A stretch of DNA of 64,000 nt, taken from the NCBI GenBank assembly GCA_041751935.1, contig JBGSIA010000212.1:62001-126000 (forward strand). Reading direction: 5' to 3'. Positions 56,248 through 64,000 of the stretch are shown in pieces. The translations under genes and the position numbers were made by a program. Numbering within the stretch: position 1 is the first letter of the stretch; every line of letters starts with the position of its first letter. The stretch comes from JBBSJZ01 sp041751935 (GTDB lineage Bacteria; Planctomycetota; Planctomycetia; Pirellulales; Pirellulaceae). The notes beneath the pieces were generated by a model. That model made no database searches, was not told the DNA's origin, and saw only the letters and a list, made by a program, of their open reading frames with translations.

Positions 56248-56787
56248 ATGCCACTTACTGAGAACGAGGTGCAACCTGATGGCGAACCCGATGCACAGAG
56301 CACAGCAAAAACGCAGCAGCGGATAGCGACAGCCTACCACGAGGCCGGCCACGCGGTGATGGCGGTTGTGTTGGGGCGAAGTGTTCAAAAAGCGACGATC
56401 GCGCCAGCACAGTTGCAGTCAGGGGCGACGCGATTGGGCGTCTGTGAGATGAAGAAAGGTCGCGAGCGGGCGTCCAAGGATGTTCTCGAAGACGATATAT
56501 TGATCTTGCTTGCCGGTATGGTCGCGGAAGCAAAATTTACGGGTCAATACTGTCAACGTGGCGCCGCACAAGATTTGCGTGGTGTAAACCGGTTGCTACA
56601 ACAACGCGGAGGCAGCGAGCGGCAGCTTCAGCGACTGCATCGTCGGATGCTGGATAAGGCTGAGTACCTGCTCAGCGACGCTACGAACTCGGCAGCCGTT
56701 GATCGTGTCGCTAAAGAATTGCTCGAACGGACCACGATCAGCGGCCGGAGCGTTCGCTATCTGTTCGATCAACAGGCGAGCAAGTGA
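56248..56787 (+). CDS. Stand-alone M41 (FtsH-type) peptidase
   Basis: A 179-residue protein with the zinc motif AYHEAGHAVMA (HEAGH) and a later GAAQDL, whose Asp matches the third zinc ligand of FtsH (SNDL/AQDL). So the whole M41 active site is present, but the membrane segments and AAA+ ATPase of FtsH are missing. Length fits a bare peptidase domain. It may be an ATP-independent or partner-driven protease, perhaps acting with the giant membrane protein just upstream. The last 50 bases overlap the convergent oxidoreductase gene. Confidence 0.78.
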   Translation: MPLTENEVQPDGEPDAQSTAKTQQRIATAYHEAGHAVMAVVLGRSVQKATIAPAQLQSGATRLGVCEMKKGRERASKDVLEDDILILLAGMVAEAKFTGQYCQRGAAQDLRGVNRLLQQRGGSERQLQRLHRRMLDKAEYLLSDATNSAAVDRVAKELLERTTISGRSVRYLFDQQASK

Positions 56788-58168
56788 CCGATCCCAGACG
56801 TTCGTAACCCAGTAGGTGTCGCAGCGCCGTATCCAATTGTTGGAAGCGGAAGCGATAGCCGGTATCGGTCAGCGCTTTCGGAACGGCGCGGCAACTAGCC
56901 AGCAGTAACCCGTCAGCCATTTCGCCGAGTGCCAGACGAAGCGCGAACGCGGGAGCAGGAACAATCGCTGGTCGACCAATCACTTGACCTAGAGTTTCTG
57001 CGAAGTCACGATTTCGGATTGGCTCAGGTGAAACGAAATTCATTGGTCCAGCAGCCGAATCACGTGTGATCGCGTGATAGATTCCGCCCAAAGCGTCATC
57101 GATTGCAATCCAACCCCACCACTGCTCGCCAGAGCCTAACGATCCGCCGAAAAGCTTCGCAGGCAACAGCATTTTTTTGAGTGCACCGCCCCGCGGCGAT
57201 AGGATCATACCGAACCGTGCATACACCACGCGAATGCCGGCTTGCATGGCCGGTGCGCAAGCTTGCTCCCATTCTTGTGCCACCGAGGCCAAGAAATCGT
57301 TGCCAATACTTGACTGTTCGTTAAGGATCTCGTCACCGCGATCACCGTACAGCCCCGTTGCTGAAGCACACACCAGAACTTGTGGCTTGCGATCCAGCCG
57401 TGACAATCGTTCACATAACTGGTGAGTCCTGTCGACACGGGATTCTCGGATTCGTTGCTTCGTCGCATCCGTCCACCGCGCACTGGCGATCGGTTCGCCA
57501 GCCAGGTGAACCACAGCATCGACCTGAGATAATTTTGCTGCGTCGTGTTCGTCCTTCCAAATCGCCAGAGACTCGGCATCATCGTCTCGATCGCGAACGA
57601 TTCGCCAAACGCGGTGTCCGAGTTGAGACAGCAACGAACACAATTGTGAACCAAGTAACCCCGTACTTCCCGAAACGGCGATCGTCAGCGGCTCACTAGG
57701 GTAATCCACCGACAATTGCAAATCATCGCGAGTAATACGATGGCGATACGCAAACATGGCTTGGAGCTTTAAGCGAACGAACGGTGCGGCAAAGACTTTT
57801 CCAAGCGAGCCGCCAGGCAACTGGTAGGTGATTGAATCGGTGAGCTGTGAGACTGAGTCGCTTGTCGCGGCAAATTCGTGGCGGTGATTCCACGATTTGA
57901 ATGGTCCCGAGAGAAGAGTGTCGGCGAACAAGTGCGGTGCGTCGCATTGGGTATGCTCAGCGATTGCCTGAAACGGGATGCCCAACACGCGAGTTCGCAG
58001 GGTGACCTGACTTCCAACGGCAATGGAGTTATCGCTATCCGCGATTTCGATCGATTCCCAAGGCGGGATCAATCGCTGCAATGCACCCGGTCGGGCATGA
58101 TACGCAAACGCCGATTCGACAGGTACAGGAAGTGATGATCTCGCAACAAAACACTGGACGTCTTTCAT
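56738..58168 (-). CDS. SRPBCC domain fused to a TIGR01777-family NAD(P)-dependent epimerase/oxidoreductase
   Basis: The first ~150 of 476 residues form a START-like lipid- or ligand-binding domain (LPVPVESAFAYHARPGALQR, LIPPWESIEI). The rest is an extended-SDR oxidoreductase of the SDR39U1/TIGR01777 group: VSGSTGLLGSQL nucleotide-binding motif, VVHLAGEPIASARW, and a C-terminal DUF1731-like end (PAPAFALRLALGEMADGLLL). The enzymatic role of the group is largely unknown. The ATG overlaps the stop of the sigma factor gene (ATGA), so the two are translationally coupled. The 3' end overlaps the convergent peptidase gene by 50 bases. Confidence 0.85.
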   Translation of the reverse strand: MKDVQCFVARSSLPVPVESAFAYHARPGALQRLIPPWESIEIADSDNSIAVGSQVTLRTRVLGIPFQAIAEHTQCDAPHLFADTLLSGPFKSWNHRHEFAATSDSVSQLTDSITYQLPGGSLGKVFAAPFVRLKLQAMFAYRHRITRDDLQLSVDYPSEPLTIAVSGSTGLLGSQLCSLLSQLGHRVWRIVRDRDDDAESLAIWKDEHDAAKLSQVDAVVHLAGEPIASARWTDATKQRIRESRVDRTHQLCERLSRLDRKPQVLVCASATGLYGDRGDEILNEQSSIGNDFLASVAQEWEQACAPAMQAGIRVVYARFGMILSPRGGALKKMLLPAKLFGGSLGSGEQWWGWIAIDDALGGIYHAITRDSAAGPMNFVSPEPIRNRDFAETLGQVIGRPAIVPAPAFALRLALGEMADGLLLASCRAVPKALTDTGYRFRFQQLDTALRHLLGYERLGSVTCSPVDRTDSERSGR

Positions 58169-59229
58169 ACTTCAAGTTCGGCTAGCTGAACATCTTCGGC
58201 CATCGCGCGAAGCTTCTCCATCGCCCGTCGCTCCAATTGACGGACTCGCTCCTTGGAAACTCCCAAGCGATCAGCGAGCGACTGTAGTGTATGCACTTTG
58301 CGATGCGAACCGAGGGAGAAGCGAGCGCGGATTATTAGTTTTTCTCGACGATCTAGATCGTTGAGCATTACCCCCAGACGGTGGCGAAGTTCATGCCAGC
58401 GATTCTCGTCAATTGATCCAGCGCGATCATCGTCGCTGGGGTCGACGTCAAGTTCTTGCAATCCACAAAACACTTTCTGACGGTCTTGCTGGTTGACGAC
58501 CACCGTTCGATAGGAGCCGCGACGCACGACTTGTGTCGCATAAGTGCTGAAGCGAAAACCTCGGTCATAATCGAACTTCTCCACGGCTCGCATCAGTGCC
58601 AGAATACCGTCACTTAGCAGGTCATCGAAGTGATTATTTGCATTGACAAACTTTTTGACGATGGAGAACACCAATCGCAGGTTGGCTTCAACGATACGAT
58701 CGCGGTGCCATTCGGCCAAAGCGATTAGGCGATCGATCAGTTGCAATCGTGAACGTGAGGGGCGAGCAACGTTCAACAGGCCGCGTTGCATCGCAGCCTG
58801 TTGCAGCAAGAAATTCATCCTTCTGAAAAGTTCTTGTTCCTGGTTCGGAGTCAGTAACGGCGCTTCACAGAGCCGGCTCAAGTGAATCGGCAAATCGATA
58901 CCGCTGCGTCGGATCGCGTTTAGCCCCAGCTCACTTTGACGCGGCGCTAGGTTCAATTCAGTCGCAAAACAAGTCTCGCCAGCATCGACGCTAGAAAACA
59001 TGGGATTGGAAATGAATTCGATTTCCGTTCGCAATCGCGATTTTGTCAGTGCTCGCAATTCCTCCAATGAAACATCCGCGAGCGATCGCAATCGCGGTTC
59101 TACTTCGCTTACCGCTGTCGCGAGCTGCTGGGAGCGAAGCCAACTCGCTACGCGGCTTGGCTTGACAAGTGTGGTCCGCGAAATGTGTTTTTTTTTGTGT
59201 AGTTTTGTCAGTGTCATCGGCAAAGTCAT
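58165..59229 (-). CDS. Sigma-70 family RNA polymerase sigma factor with regions 1.2 to 4
   Basis: A 354-residue sigma factor of the RpoD-related type, not ECF. Region 1.2-like NQEQELFRRMNFLLQQAA is followed by region 2 (RIVEANLRLVFSIVKKFVN, LLSDGILALMRAVEKFDYDR, GFRFSTYATQVVRRGSYRTV) and region 4 (LQSLADRLGVSKERVRQLER). An N-terminal ~85-residue tail is basic and unassigned. It is smaller than RpoD and is therefore probably an alternative, group 2 or 3 sigma. Start at ATG 59229; ATG 59217 is possible. Co-transcribed with the oxidoreductase gene and divergent from the MerR-like regulator. Confidence 0.9.
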   Translation of the reverse strand: MTLPMTLTKLHKKKHISRTTLVKPSRVASWLRSQQLATAVSEVEPRLRSLADVSLEELRALTKSRLRTEIEFISNPMFSSVDAGETCFATELNLAPRQSELGLNAIRRSGIDLPIHLSRLCEAPLLTPNQEQELFRRMNFLLQQAAMQRGLLNVARPSRSRLQLIDRLIALAEWHRDRIVEANLRLVFSIVKKFVNANNHFDDLLSDGILALMRAVEKFDYDRGFRFSTYATQVVRRGSYRTVVVNQQDRQKVFCGLQELDVDPSDDDRAGSIDENRWHELRHRLGVMLNDLDRREKLIIRARFSLGSHRKVHTLQSLADRLGVSKERVRQLERRAMEKLRAMAEDVQLAELEV

Positions 59230-59507
59230 CCCGCAAAAAAATGGACATCGAGAAAGATGGGTGGACGATTTTTAGTCACGAAACGTTCATTTCGTGCAAT
59301 CGTTATACCGATGAGAAATTTCGAATACAACTGAGTTTCATCGCAGAAATCTGAGAATAGCCATCGGTTTCTCACGATTGACTGGAAAATGGCTCGGAGT
59401 TATGAATTGGCAAACACCAAAAACACACTACAATGAGTGCGGACTGTCAGAGTCCAAGCCGACAAAAACGTTCATTGGTCGGGAACATTGACTCGTAGGA
59501 AACGCCA
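59230..59507. promoter_or_regulatory. Control region between the sigma factor and MerR-like regulator genes
   Basis: The 278 bases contain an inverted repeat at 59277-59296 (CACGAAA, CGTTCA, TTTCGTG), 48 bases before the sigma start, and an 11-base direct repeat AAACGTTCATT at 59281-59291 and 59466-59476, the second copy 31 bases before the regulator start. The repeats could be operators for the regulator. AGGA at 59497-59500 is the regulator's ribosome-binding site. Confidence 0.45.
59378..59406 (+). promoter_or_regulatory. Candidate sigma-70 promoter of the MerR-like gene
   Basis: TTGACT (59378-59383), a 17-base spacer and TATGAA (59401-59406) resemble a housekeeping promoter. It lies about 100 bases before the GTG start of the regulator and downstream of the first repeat copy. 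Sequence only; planctomycete promoters often differ from this consensus. Confidence 0.35.
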
Positions 59508-60389
59508 GTGGCAGCCCGCCAGCCTCACTATTCTCCGAAACAGCTTGCCGAGTCGCTTGCGGTGAGTGAGTCGTCGGTCAAGCGTTGGTGCGATGCGGGA
59601 AAGATTCCCACGATTCGAACGCTTGGTGGTCACCGCCGTGTGCCGCTGGATGGGTTACAGCAGTTCTTGCGCCAAACTTCGCGGCGGTTGTCGCATCCCG
59701 AGGCGCTGGGGCTTCCGAGCTTGGCTGCAGACCGAGAAAACGTTGTTATTTGCGAACAGGCGGATAGCCAGCAGCGAGCCTTTGGGGCTTTTTTGGCCGC
59801 AGGGGACGAGTTCAGTTGCCGTAGAATTCTTAGAGAACGAATCCTGGACGGTTGGACGCGGGCTCAAGCCACTGAGGATTTGATTACCGCTGCATTTCGC
59901 GAGATTGGTGATGCTTGGGCCTGCGGCCAGTTGGACGTCTACCAAGAGCGTCGCGGTTGCGAAATCTGTTTGCGTCTTGTAAGTGAGATGCGTTCCGCGT
60001 TGCCCGCGCCTCGCCATGACGCGCCCGTCGCTATCGGTGGCACGCCTGAGGGCGATCTTTACCAGCTACCGACCGCGATGGTGGAGTTGGCCCTTCGTGA
60101 AGCTGGTTGGCGAGCGACCAATCTGGGCAGTAATTTACCACTGGAGAGCTTTCATCAGGCAGCCCACGATTACCAACCCAAGCTGGTTTGGTTAAGTGTG
60201 TCAGTCGTAGAAGATGAGGCGAAGTTCACTGCTCGGCTCAATCAAGTGATCGAATTTCTCGGGCCAGATACCGCTTTGCTGCTTGGAGGAAGAGCCTTGA
60301 CCGATACGCTACGTTCGCAACTGAATTACACGTCCTACGGCAGTGATCTGAGTCAACTGGTGGAGTTAGCTGCAACTCTAGAAGCTTAA
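59508..60389 (+). CDS. MerR-like regulator with a B12-binding-type fold
   Basis: A 293-residue protein. The N-terminal winged-helix (SPKQLAESLAVSESSVKRW, IRTLGGHRRVPLDGL) is of MerR/excisionase type. A helical cap follows (ITAAFREIGDAWACGQLDVY) and a Rossmann-like domain as in cobalamin-binding regulators such as CarH/LitR. The cobalamin motif DxHxxG reads DLYQLP here (after GGTPEG), so the axial histidine and the glycine are absent. Start at GTG 59508 with AGGA seven bases upstream. It probably controls the divergent sigma gene and itself. Whether it binds B12 is uncertain. Confidence 0.82.
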   Translation: MAARQPHYSPKQLAESLAVSESSVKRWCDAGKIPTIRTLGGHRRVPLDGLQQFLRQTSRRLSHPEALGLPSLAADRENVVICEQADSQQRAFGAFLAAGDEFSCRRILRERILDGWTRAQATEDLITAAFREIGDAWACGQLDVYQERRGCEICLRLVSEMRSALPAPRHDAPVAIGGTPEGDLYQLPTAMVELALREAGWRATNLGSNLPLESFHQAAHDYQPKLVWLSVSVVEDEAKFTARLNQVIEFLGPDTALLLGGRALTDTLRSQLNYTSYGSDLSQLVELAATLEA

Positions 60390-60438
60390 CGTGGCTGGTC
60401 GGTTAGCCATCGATGCAACCGGCTGTGTGTTTGAAACG

Positions 60439-61467
60439 TTAGGTCGGACGAATGGGCTTGTACAAACAACAGTCCTCTGGACAGACATCGTGCCACGGCC
60501 CAAGCGAGCCGACAACCTTTCTTTCCCAGTTGGCATTAGTTCGTTCTTGCACCAGTTCGATAATCATATCGACGAATCGGTGGTGCGTTCCGACGGTTGC
60601 TGCACGAGCCATCGCAATGCCACGCTTGGTGCACACGGCGGCTGCTTCTTCATCTAAATCATATAGCACTTCCATGTGGTCGCTGATGAACCCGATGGGT
60701 GCCACAACTAATGACGATACGTTTCTTGTTTCATGAAGGGACTCGATCGCATCGCAAACATCGGGCTCCAACCAAGGCTGTCCCGGTGGCCCACTGCGGC
60801 TTTGAAAAACGAGTTGCCAATCCGTTACGCCACAGCCCTGTGCGACCAATCGACAGGACTCGTTGAGTTGAGTGGTGTAACTGCAATAGTTAGCCATCGA
60901 CATCGGAACGCTATGCGCGGTGAACAAGACCAACGGCGCCGGGTAGTCCGGGCCAAGTTTGGCGATCGCCTTTCGCACATTGTCCTTCATGGCATCGATG
61001 AAGCCGGGATGGTTAAAACCCATTCGCAGCTTTTCGACGACGGGTGCGTCCTCGCCGACTGATTCTCTAGCCAGGGCAATGTTTTCACGATATTGGCGGC
61101 AACCGCTGTAAGACGAAAACGTGCTAGTAAAGAAAGCTAGGGTTCGCCGCCGACCATCGTCTCGCATTTGTTTGAGCGTATCGGGCAATAGCGGATGCCA
61201 GTTCCGATTGCCCCAATATATCGGCAACGCAATACCGGCAGTCTTGAATGCTTTTTCGATCGCCAAAAGTAGTTCGCGGTTTTGCGAGTTGATAGGACTG
61301 ACACCACCAAAGTGCTTGTAGTGCTCGGCTACTTCAAGCATTCGCTCGCGAGGTACATTTTTGCCTCGTAGCACGTTCTCCAAGAACGGCATCACATCAT
61401 CAAGGCCTTCCGGGCCACCGAATGAGACGAGTAAAAAACTGTCATAGGGTCGGTAGCCAGGTTCCAT
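60439..61467 (-). CDS. hemH: Ferrochelatase
   Basis: A 342-residue ferrochelatase that inserts iron into a porphyrin in haem synthesis. FVSFGGPEG-type start (LLVSFGGPEGLDDVMPFLEN), metal-site His in FTAHSVPMSM and Glu in HMEVLYDLDEEA are all present. The C-terminus has CPEDCCLY, like the Fe-S-type C-terminal cysteines of actinobacterial ferrochelatases; it may act on coproporphyrin. ATG 61467 has GGA just upstream and begins at the conserved part; the frame extends to 61512. Convergent with the MerR-like gene. Confidence 0.92.
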   Translation of the reverse strand: MEPGYRPYDSFLLVSFGGPEGLDDVMPFLENVLRGKNVPRERMLEVAEHYKHFGGVSPINSQNRELLLAIEKAFKTAGIALPIYWGNRNWHPLLPDTLKQMRDDGRRRTLAFFTSTFSSYSGCRQYRENIALARESVGEDAPVVEKLRMGFNHPGFIDAMKDNVRKAIAKLGPDYPAPLVLFTAHSVPMSMANYCSYTTQLNESCRLVAQGCGVTDWQLVFQSRSGPPGQPWLEPDVCDAIESLHETRNVSSLVVAPIGFISDHMEVLYDLDEEAAAVCTKRGIAMARAATVGTHHRFVDMIIELVQERTNANWERKVVGSLGPWHDVCPEDCCLYKPIRPT

Positions 61468-61570
61468 GTATCCAATCGCAATAAACAGAGTGTTGGTCTT
61501 GAGGCGATACAATTAACGCCGGGTCATACAACTACCTTAGTAATTCAGGCAAGCGATCTTGCCAATGAAA

Positions 61571-61611
61571 AAACCGCAGTGAGTTGAGGCGTAACTCAAA
61601 CACTGCGGTTT
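61571..61611. terminator. Terminator hairpin after the repeat lipoprotein gene
   Basis: AAACCGCAGTG (61571-61581) pairs perfectly with CACTGCGGTTT (61601-61611), with a partly paired inner part (GAGTT...AACTC). It lies 35 bases after the stop of the minus-strand lipoprotein gene; on that strand it is followed by a T-run (TTTCATTGG), fitting a rho-independent terminator. Confidence 0.7.
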
Positions 61612-61645
61612 AACAGGCTCCTGGCGTCCTGATCTAATCGCGAAA

Positions 61646-62104
61646 CTACTCCGACTTTTCGGCCGCAGCTTCTTCAGCCTTCGCTTCTTCAGCTTCAGGT
61701 TGCTCTGTCTGTGCTTCTTCGGCTTTGACTTCCTGAGCTTTAGGTTCCTCAGTCTTAGGTTCTTCGGCTTTAGCTTCGTCAGCTTTGGGCTTCTCTGCCT
61801 TCGGCTCCTCAGCTTTAGCTTCCTCAGCTTTGGGTTTATCTGTCTTCGCCTCTTCTGCCTTGGCTTCTTCTGCAGCAGGCACTTTAGTTACTGCAGGTGT
61901 CTCCATCACTTCTTCACTGGCGGTGATGTTGCTGTCCAGAGTGTCAGTTAAATCGGTGACGTTGGAGTCATCGAGTGGTTCGGACAAAGTCGTTGACGTT
62001 GAAACATTCGCATTATTGTGGGTCGGTTGAGGCTGGCAGCCTACGGATACGGCAAGTGTCAGAGCCAGTGAACTACCAAACATCGAAATCTTGAGCATTT
62101 TCAT
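61646..62104 (-). CDS. Lipoprotein with an Ala/Lys/Glu/Pro repeat tail
   Basis: A 152-residue product: lipoprotein signal (MFGSSLALTLAVSVGC), a Thr/Ser/Asp-rich stretch, then about 80 residues of degenerate five-residue units such as KAEEA, KAEEP, KTEEP. The repeat is highly charged and likely an extended or helical spacer across the envelope. AGGAGA eight bases upstream supports ATG 62104. The DNA repeats (TCTTCGGCTTTAG-like) could vary in number by slippage. Function unknown. Divergent from the small secreted-protein gene. Confidence 0.7.
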   Translation of the reverse strand: MKMLKISMFGSSLALTLAVSVGCQPQPTHNNANVSTSTTLSEPLDDSNVTDLTDTLDSNITASEEVMETPAVTKVPAAEEAKAEEAKTDKPKAEEAKAEEPKAEKPKADEAKAEEPKTEEPKAQEVKAEEAQTEQPEAEEAKAEEAAAEKSE

Positions 62105-62380
62105 GCGTTATGTCTCCTGAGAGAGTAAAGGGAACCGTAACTCGCCTTTAGGGTAATCGAAATTGGTCTGGAAGGGGATGGACCCAAGGTCCAGTAGCAT
62201 TTTATGGATACAAAACACGCGAGGTCGCTCCGAATTAACCGGTACAAGCCGTGCTTTTGGAATCGACTTGGGTGGATGTTTCAAGCAACACGATGTTTGG
62301 CCTTTAAATCGTGGGGCTCAACTACCGATTCGACCCACAACGGTTTCGGTAGATGTCTAATAATTTTGGTGTGCGGTGCG

Positions 62381-62731
62381 ATGATTCTTCAAAAACTGCT
62401 ATTCGCGACGGTTGCGGTTTGTTTTACCGCTGGTATCGTCAGCGCTCAATCGCCCGACAGCCGTGATACGCAATCTCGCATGAGTTTGTTTGACGCTGCC
62501 GAAAGTCCTTCGGGTCCGACAAGCCCCTCCGATTTACGTCGTTCGACTGCAACCGCTGCGGAACTGCGTCAGCAACGGGCGCTATATCAAATGCAACAGC
62601 GGATTGAGAGATTGGAGGCCGCCGCCTGGTTAGGGTACAACCCATTACGTCCAAACTGGAGCGCCATCCCCATGATGTCCAGCCGGTATGCTCCGACGCG
62701 GATCGTTTATGTGCCGGTGTACGTGCGGTAG
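62381..62731 (+). CDS. Small secreted protein
   Basis: A 116-residue product with a signal peptide (MILQKLLFATVAVCFTAGIV, SAQ) and a helical, Gln/Arg-rich mature part (ELRQQRALYQMQQRIERLEA) ending in a hydrophobic Tyr/Val stretch (TRIVYVPVYVR). I recognise no family. ATG 62381 is chosen because the signal begins there; the frame is open from 62204. It lies about 95 bases upstream of the next lipoprotein gene and probably shares its transcript. The 276 bases before it hold the divergent control region with no site I can name. Confidence 0.6.
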   Translation: MILQKLLFATVAVCFTAGIVSAQSPDSRDTQSRMSLFDAAESPSGPTSPSDLRRSTATAAELRQQRALYQMQQRIERLEAAAWLGYNPLRPNWSAIPMMSSRYAPTRIVYVPVYVR

Positions 62732-62826
62732 TTTTGTCCGTTTTCTCTCAAGTACCACTCCCTGCTGACCGAAGACTGTCTGTGGGGAGTGGAGGCGTCG
62801 CGCGACATGCGAATTTGGCTGTCGCC

Positions 62827-63912
62827 GTGAAACACCACAATTGCACACTCACACTATTCACGACGATTGCATTGCTGTGCACGGGATGTGTCCTCGCGCC
62901 AGATAAGCGGTTGCGAGAAGCGGTCCATAACCCGTTTCCACAATTAAAACGTGTGGCCGTTCTGCCCTTCTACAACCAGAGCAGCGCCCCCACCGTCAAT
63001 ACGGACCAAGTGGCCGAGAGTTACTACGCCGCCCTGCAAGCGGTTCCTGGGTTTGAGGTGTTGCCAGTTGGAGTCGCCAAGTCGCAATGGTTGAACTACT
63101 CCCGCATGTACGGCGAGCCACGTGAAGGAGCCGACTTTCAGCGTCTTGCCCAGTACATGGGGGTCGAAGCCGTCGTCGTAGGCTCAGTCACGGATTTTGA
63201 TGCGTACTATCCCCCGCGAATAGCGATGACCACACACTGGTACGCAGCAAACCCTGGCTTTCATCCAATTCCTGCCGGTTACGGTTTGCCCTGGGGTACC
63301 GATGCGGAAAAACAGATTCCACATCGCATAGCCCAGGAAGCAGAGTTCGAACTGGCGCGTAGCCAGCTATCTACGCAGACGCCTCTGATCCAAACTGATC
63401 CGCCGCCAGTTTCTCAAAAACCAGTTCGTCACACTGCGGCTGAAGTTGATTCGTTGGAATCAGGAATAATGGACGGCTCGGCGGTTGCTATCGAGCAGCT
63501 ACAGGGTCCCGACGGCGAAGTGTACGAAAACTATTCCCTGGGAGCGAATGGATCGCTAGAGAATTCGTTCTCTAGCGGTTCTGCGGGTGAACTTCCACAG
63601 GATTGGCCTGATCCAACCGACCTGATTCCCGACCCACCGGCTGCCGTTCGGCCCGGTACCATCGTCAGTCATTCCCCGGTTCTCACTCACACTCGGCTAT
63701 ACCGTGGCGACGACGCGGAGTTCACGACGCGGTTGGCGGACTACGTCGAGACGGGTGATGATGCACGTCCGCGCGGCTGGAAGGGTTACCTCAGTCGCAG
63801 CGATGATTTCGTTCGTTTCTGTTGTCACTTGCACATCCTCGAAATGCTGGAATCTCGAGGGGGTCGAGACCAAAGCGATCTCATTTTGCAGTGGCCGCTG
63901 AGCCGATACTGA
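62827..63912 (+). CDS. Outer-membrane-type lipoprotein with a GNA1162/LpoB-like core
   Basis: About 361 residues from GTG 62827, with a lipoprotein signal ending TIALLCTGC. The core LKRVAVLPFYNQSSAPTVNT and ADFQRLAQYMGVEAVVVGSV, then DAYYPPRI, is the fold of DUF799/GNA1162 and related lipoproteins that assemble complexes at the envelope. A Ser/Pro/Asp-rich linker and a conserved C-terminal segment (RLYRGDDAEFTTRLADYVET) follow. The start is uncertain: no ribosome-binding site is clear, and TTG 62734 would give 392 residues but too long a leader. After it, 88 noncoding bases reach the window end. Confidence 0.65.
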   Translation: MKHHNCTLTLFTTIALLCTGCVLAPDKRLREAVHNPFPQLKRVAVLPFYNQSSAPTVNTDQVAESYYAALQAVPGFEVLPVGVAKSQWLNYSRMYGEPREGADFQRLAQYMGVEAVVVGSVTDFDAYYPPRIAMTTHWYAANPGFHPIPAGYGLPWGTDAEKQIPHRIAQEAEFELARSQLSTQTPLIQTDPPPVSQKPVRHTAAEVDSLESGIMDGSAVAIEQLQGPDGEVYENYSLGANGSLENSFSSGSAGELPQDWPDPTDLIPDPPAAVRPGTIVSHSPVLTHTRLYRGDDAEFTTRLADYVETGDDARPRGWKGYLSRSDDFVRFCCHLHILEMLESRGGRDQSDLILQWPLSRY

Positions 63913-64000
63913 ATCTCGGTAGGCCAGGCAATCTGGCTAACTGACTTTCAGTGTTGGCTCCATGCAATCGGACGGCCTGCGAATGGATATGGAAATCAAC

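Overview
The window looks like chromosome of a marine planctomycete of the Pirellulaceae (Rhodopirellula-like). The signs are a DUF1559 gene with a pilin-like N-terminus, FecR/ECF-sigma modules, two large Ser/Thr kinases (one fused to DUF1559), a sulfatase-esterase fusion, many lipoproteins and secreted proteins of planctomycete type, and moderate GC. I saw no rRNA, tRNA, intact insertion sequence or CRISPR array.

Layout. 1-3.9 kb (mostly plus): the N-terminus of a membrane protein running off the left edge, metK, a metallophosphoesterase and a diguanylate cyclase. 3.99-16.8 kb (minus): an uninterrupted nine-gene nitrate assimilation operon, in transcription order nrtA, nrtB, two ABC ATPases, a GAF protein, a DmsB-DmsC-like Fe-S/membrane fusion, nasA, nirA and an Fe-S flavoprotein reductase. 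An alginate-export-type porin is divergent from it (17.3-18.9 kb). Together they cover outer-membrane entry, ATP-driven import, probable sensing, and reduction of nitrate to ammonium with two possible electron inputs. 19-22.7 kb: a giant kinase with an N-terminal anti-sigma-type zinc motif, divergent from an ECF sigma factor. 22.8-32.5 kb: a secreted protein, an FHA-GAF-nucleotide cyclase, a coiled-coil membrane protein, a HI0933-type flavoprotein, a desaturase and the sulfatase-esterase fusion.

32.5-36.2 kb is a decaying block. A FecR gene, its ECF sigma gene and a DUF1559 gene all carry nonsense codons and/or frameshifts, and an intact mini-lipoprotein follows. 36.6-45.1 kb: a UbiA-type prenyltransferase, a secreted protein, a three-gene operon of cysteine-rich surface proteins, 1.4 kb without an intact gene that holds a broken kinase tail, and a TIM-barrel protein. 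45.3-56.8 kb: an orphan TolC-like lipoprotein, a secreted protein, a membrane kinase, a 1933-residue polytopic membrane protein and a stand-alone FtsH-type (M41) peptidase.

56.7-61.5 kb: a sigma-70 factor overlapping an SRPBCC/TIGR01777 oxidoreductase gene, divergent from a MerR-like regulator with a degenerate B12 fold, next to ferrochelatase. I regard this as the best candidate for an uncharacterised regulatory module. 61.6-63.9 kb: three exported proteins.

Start codons were re-chosen in many genes from ribosome-binding sites, signal peptides and overlaps. Positions of domains are approximate unless a residue number is given.
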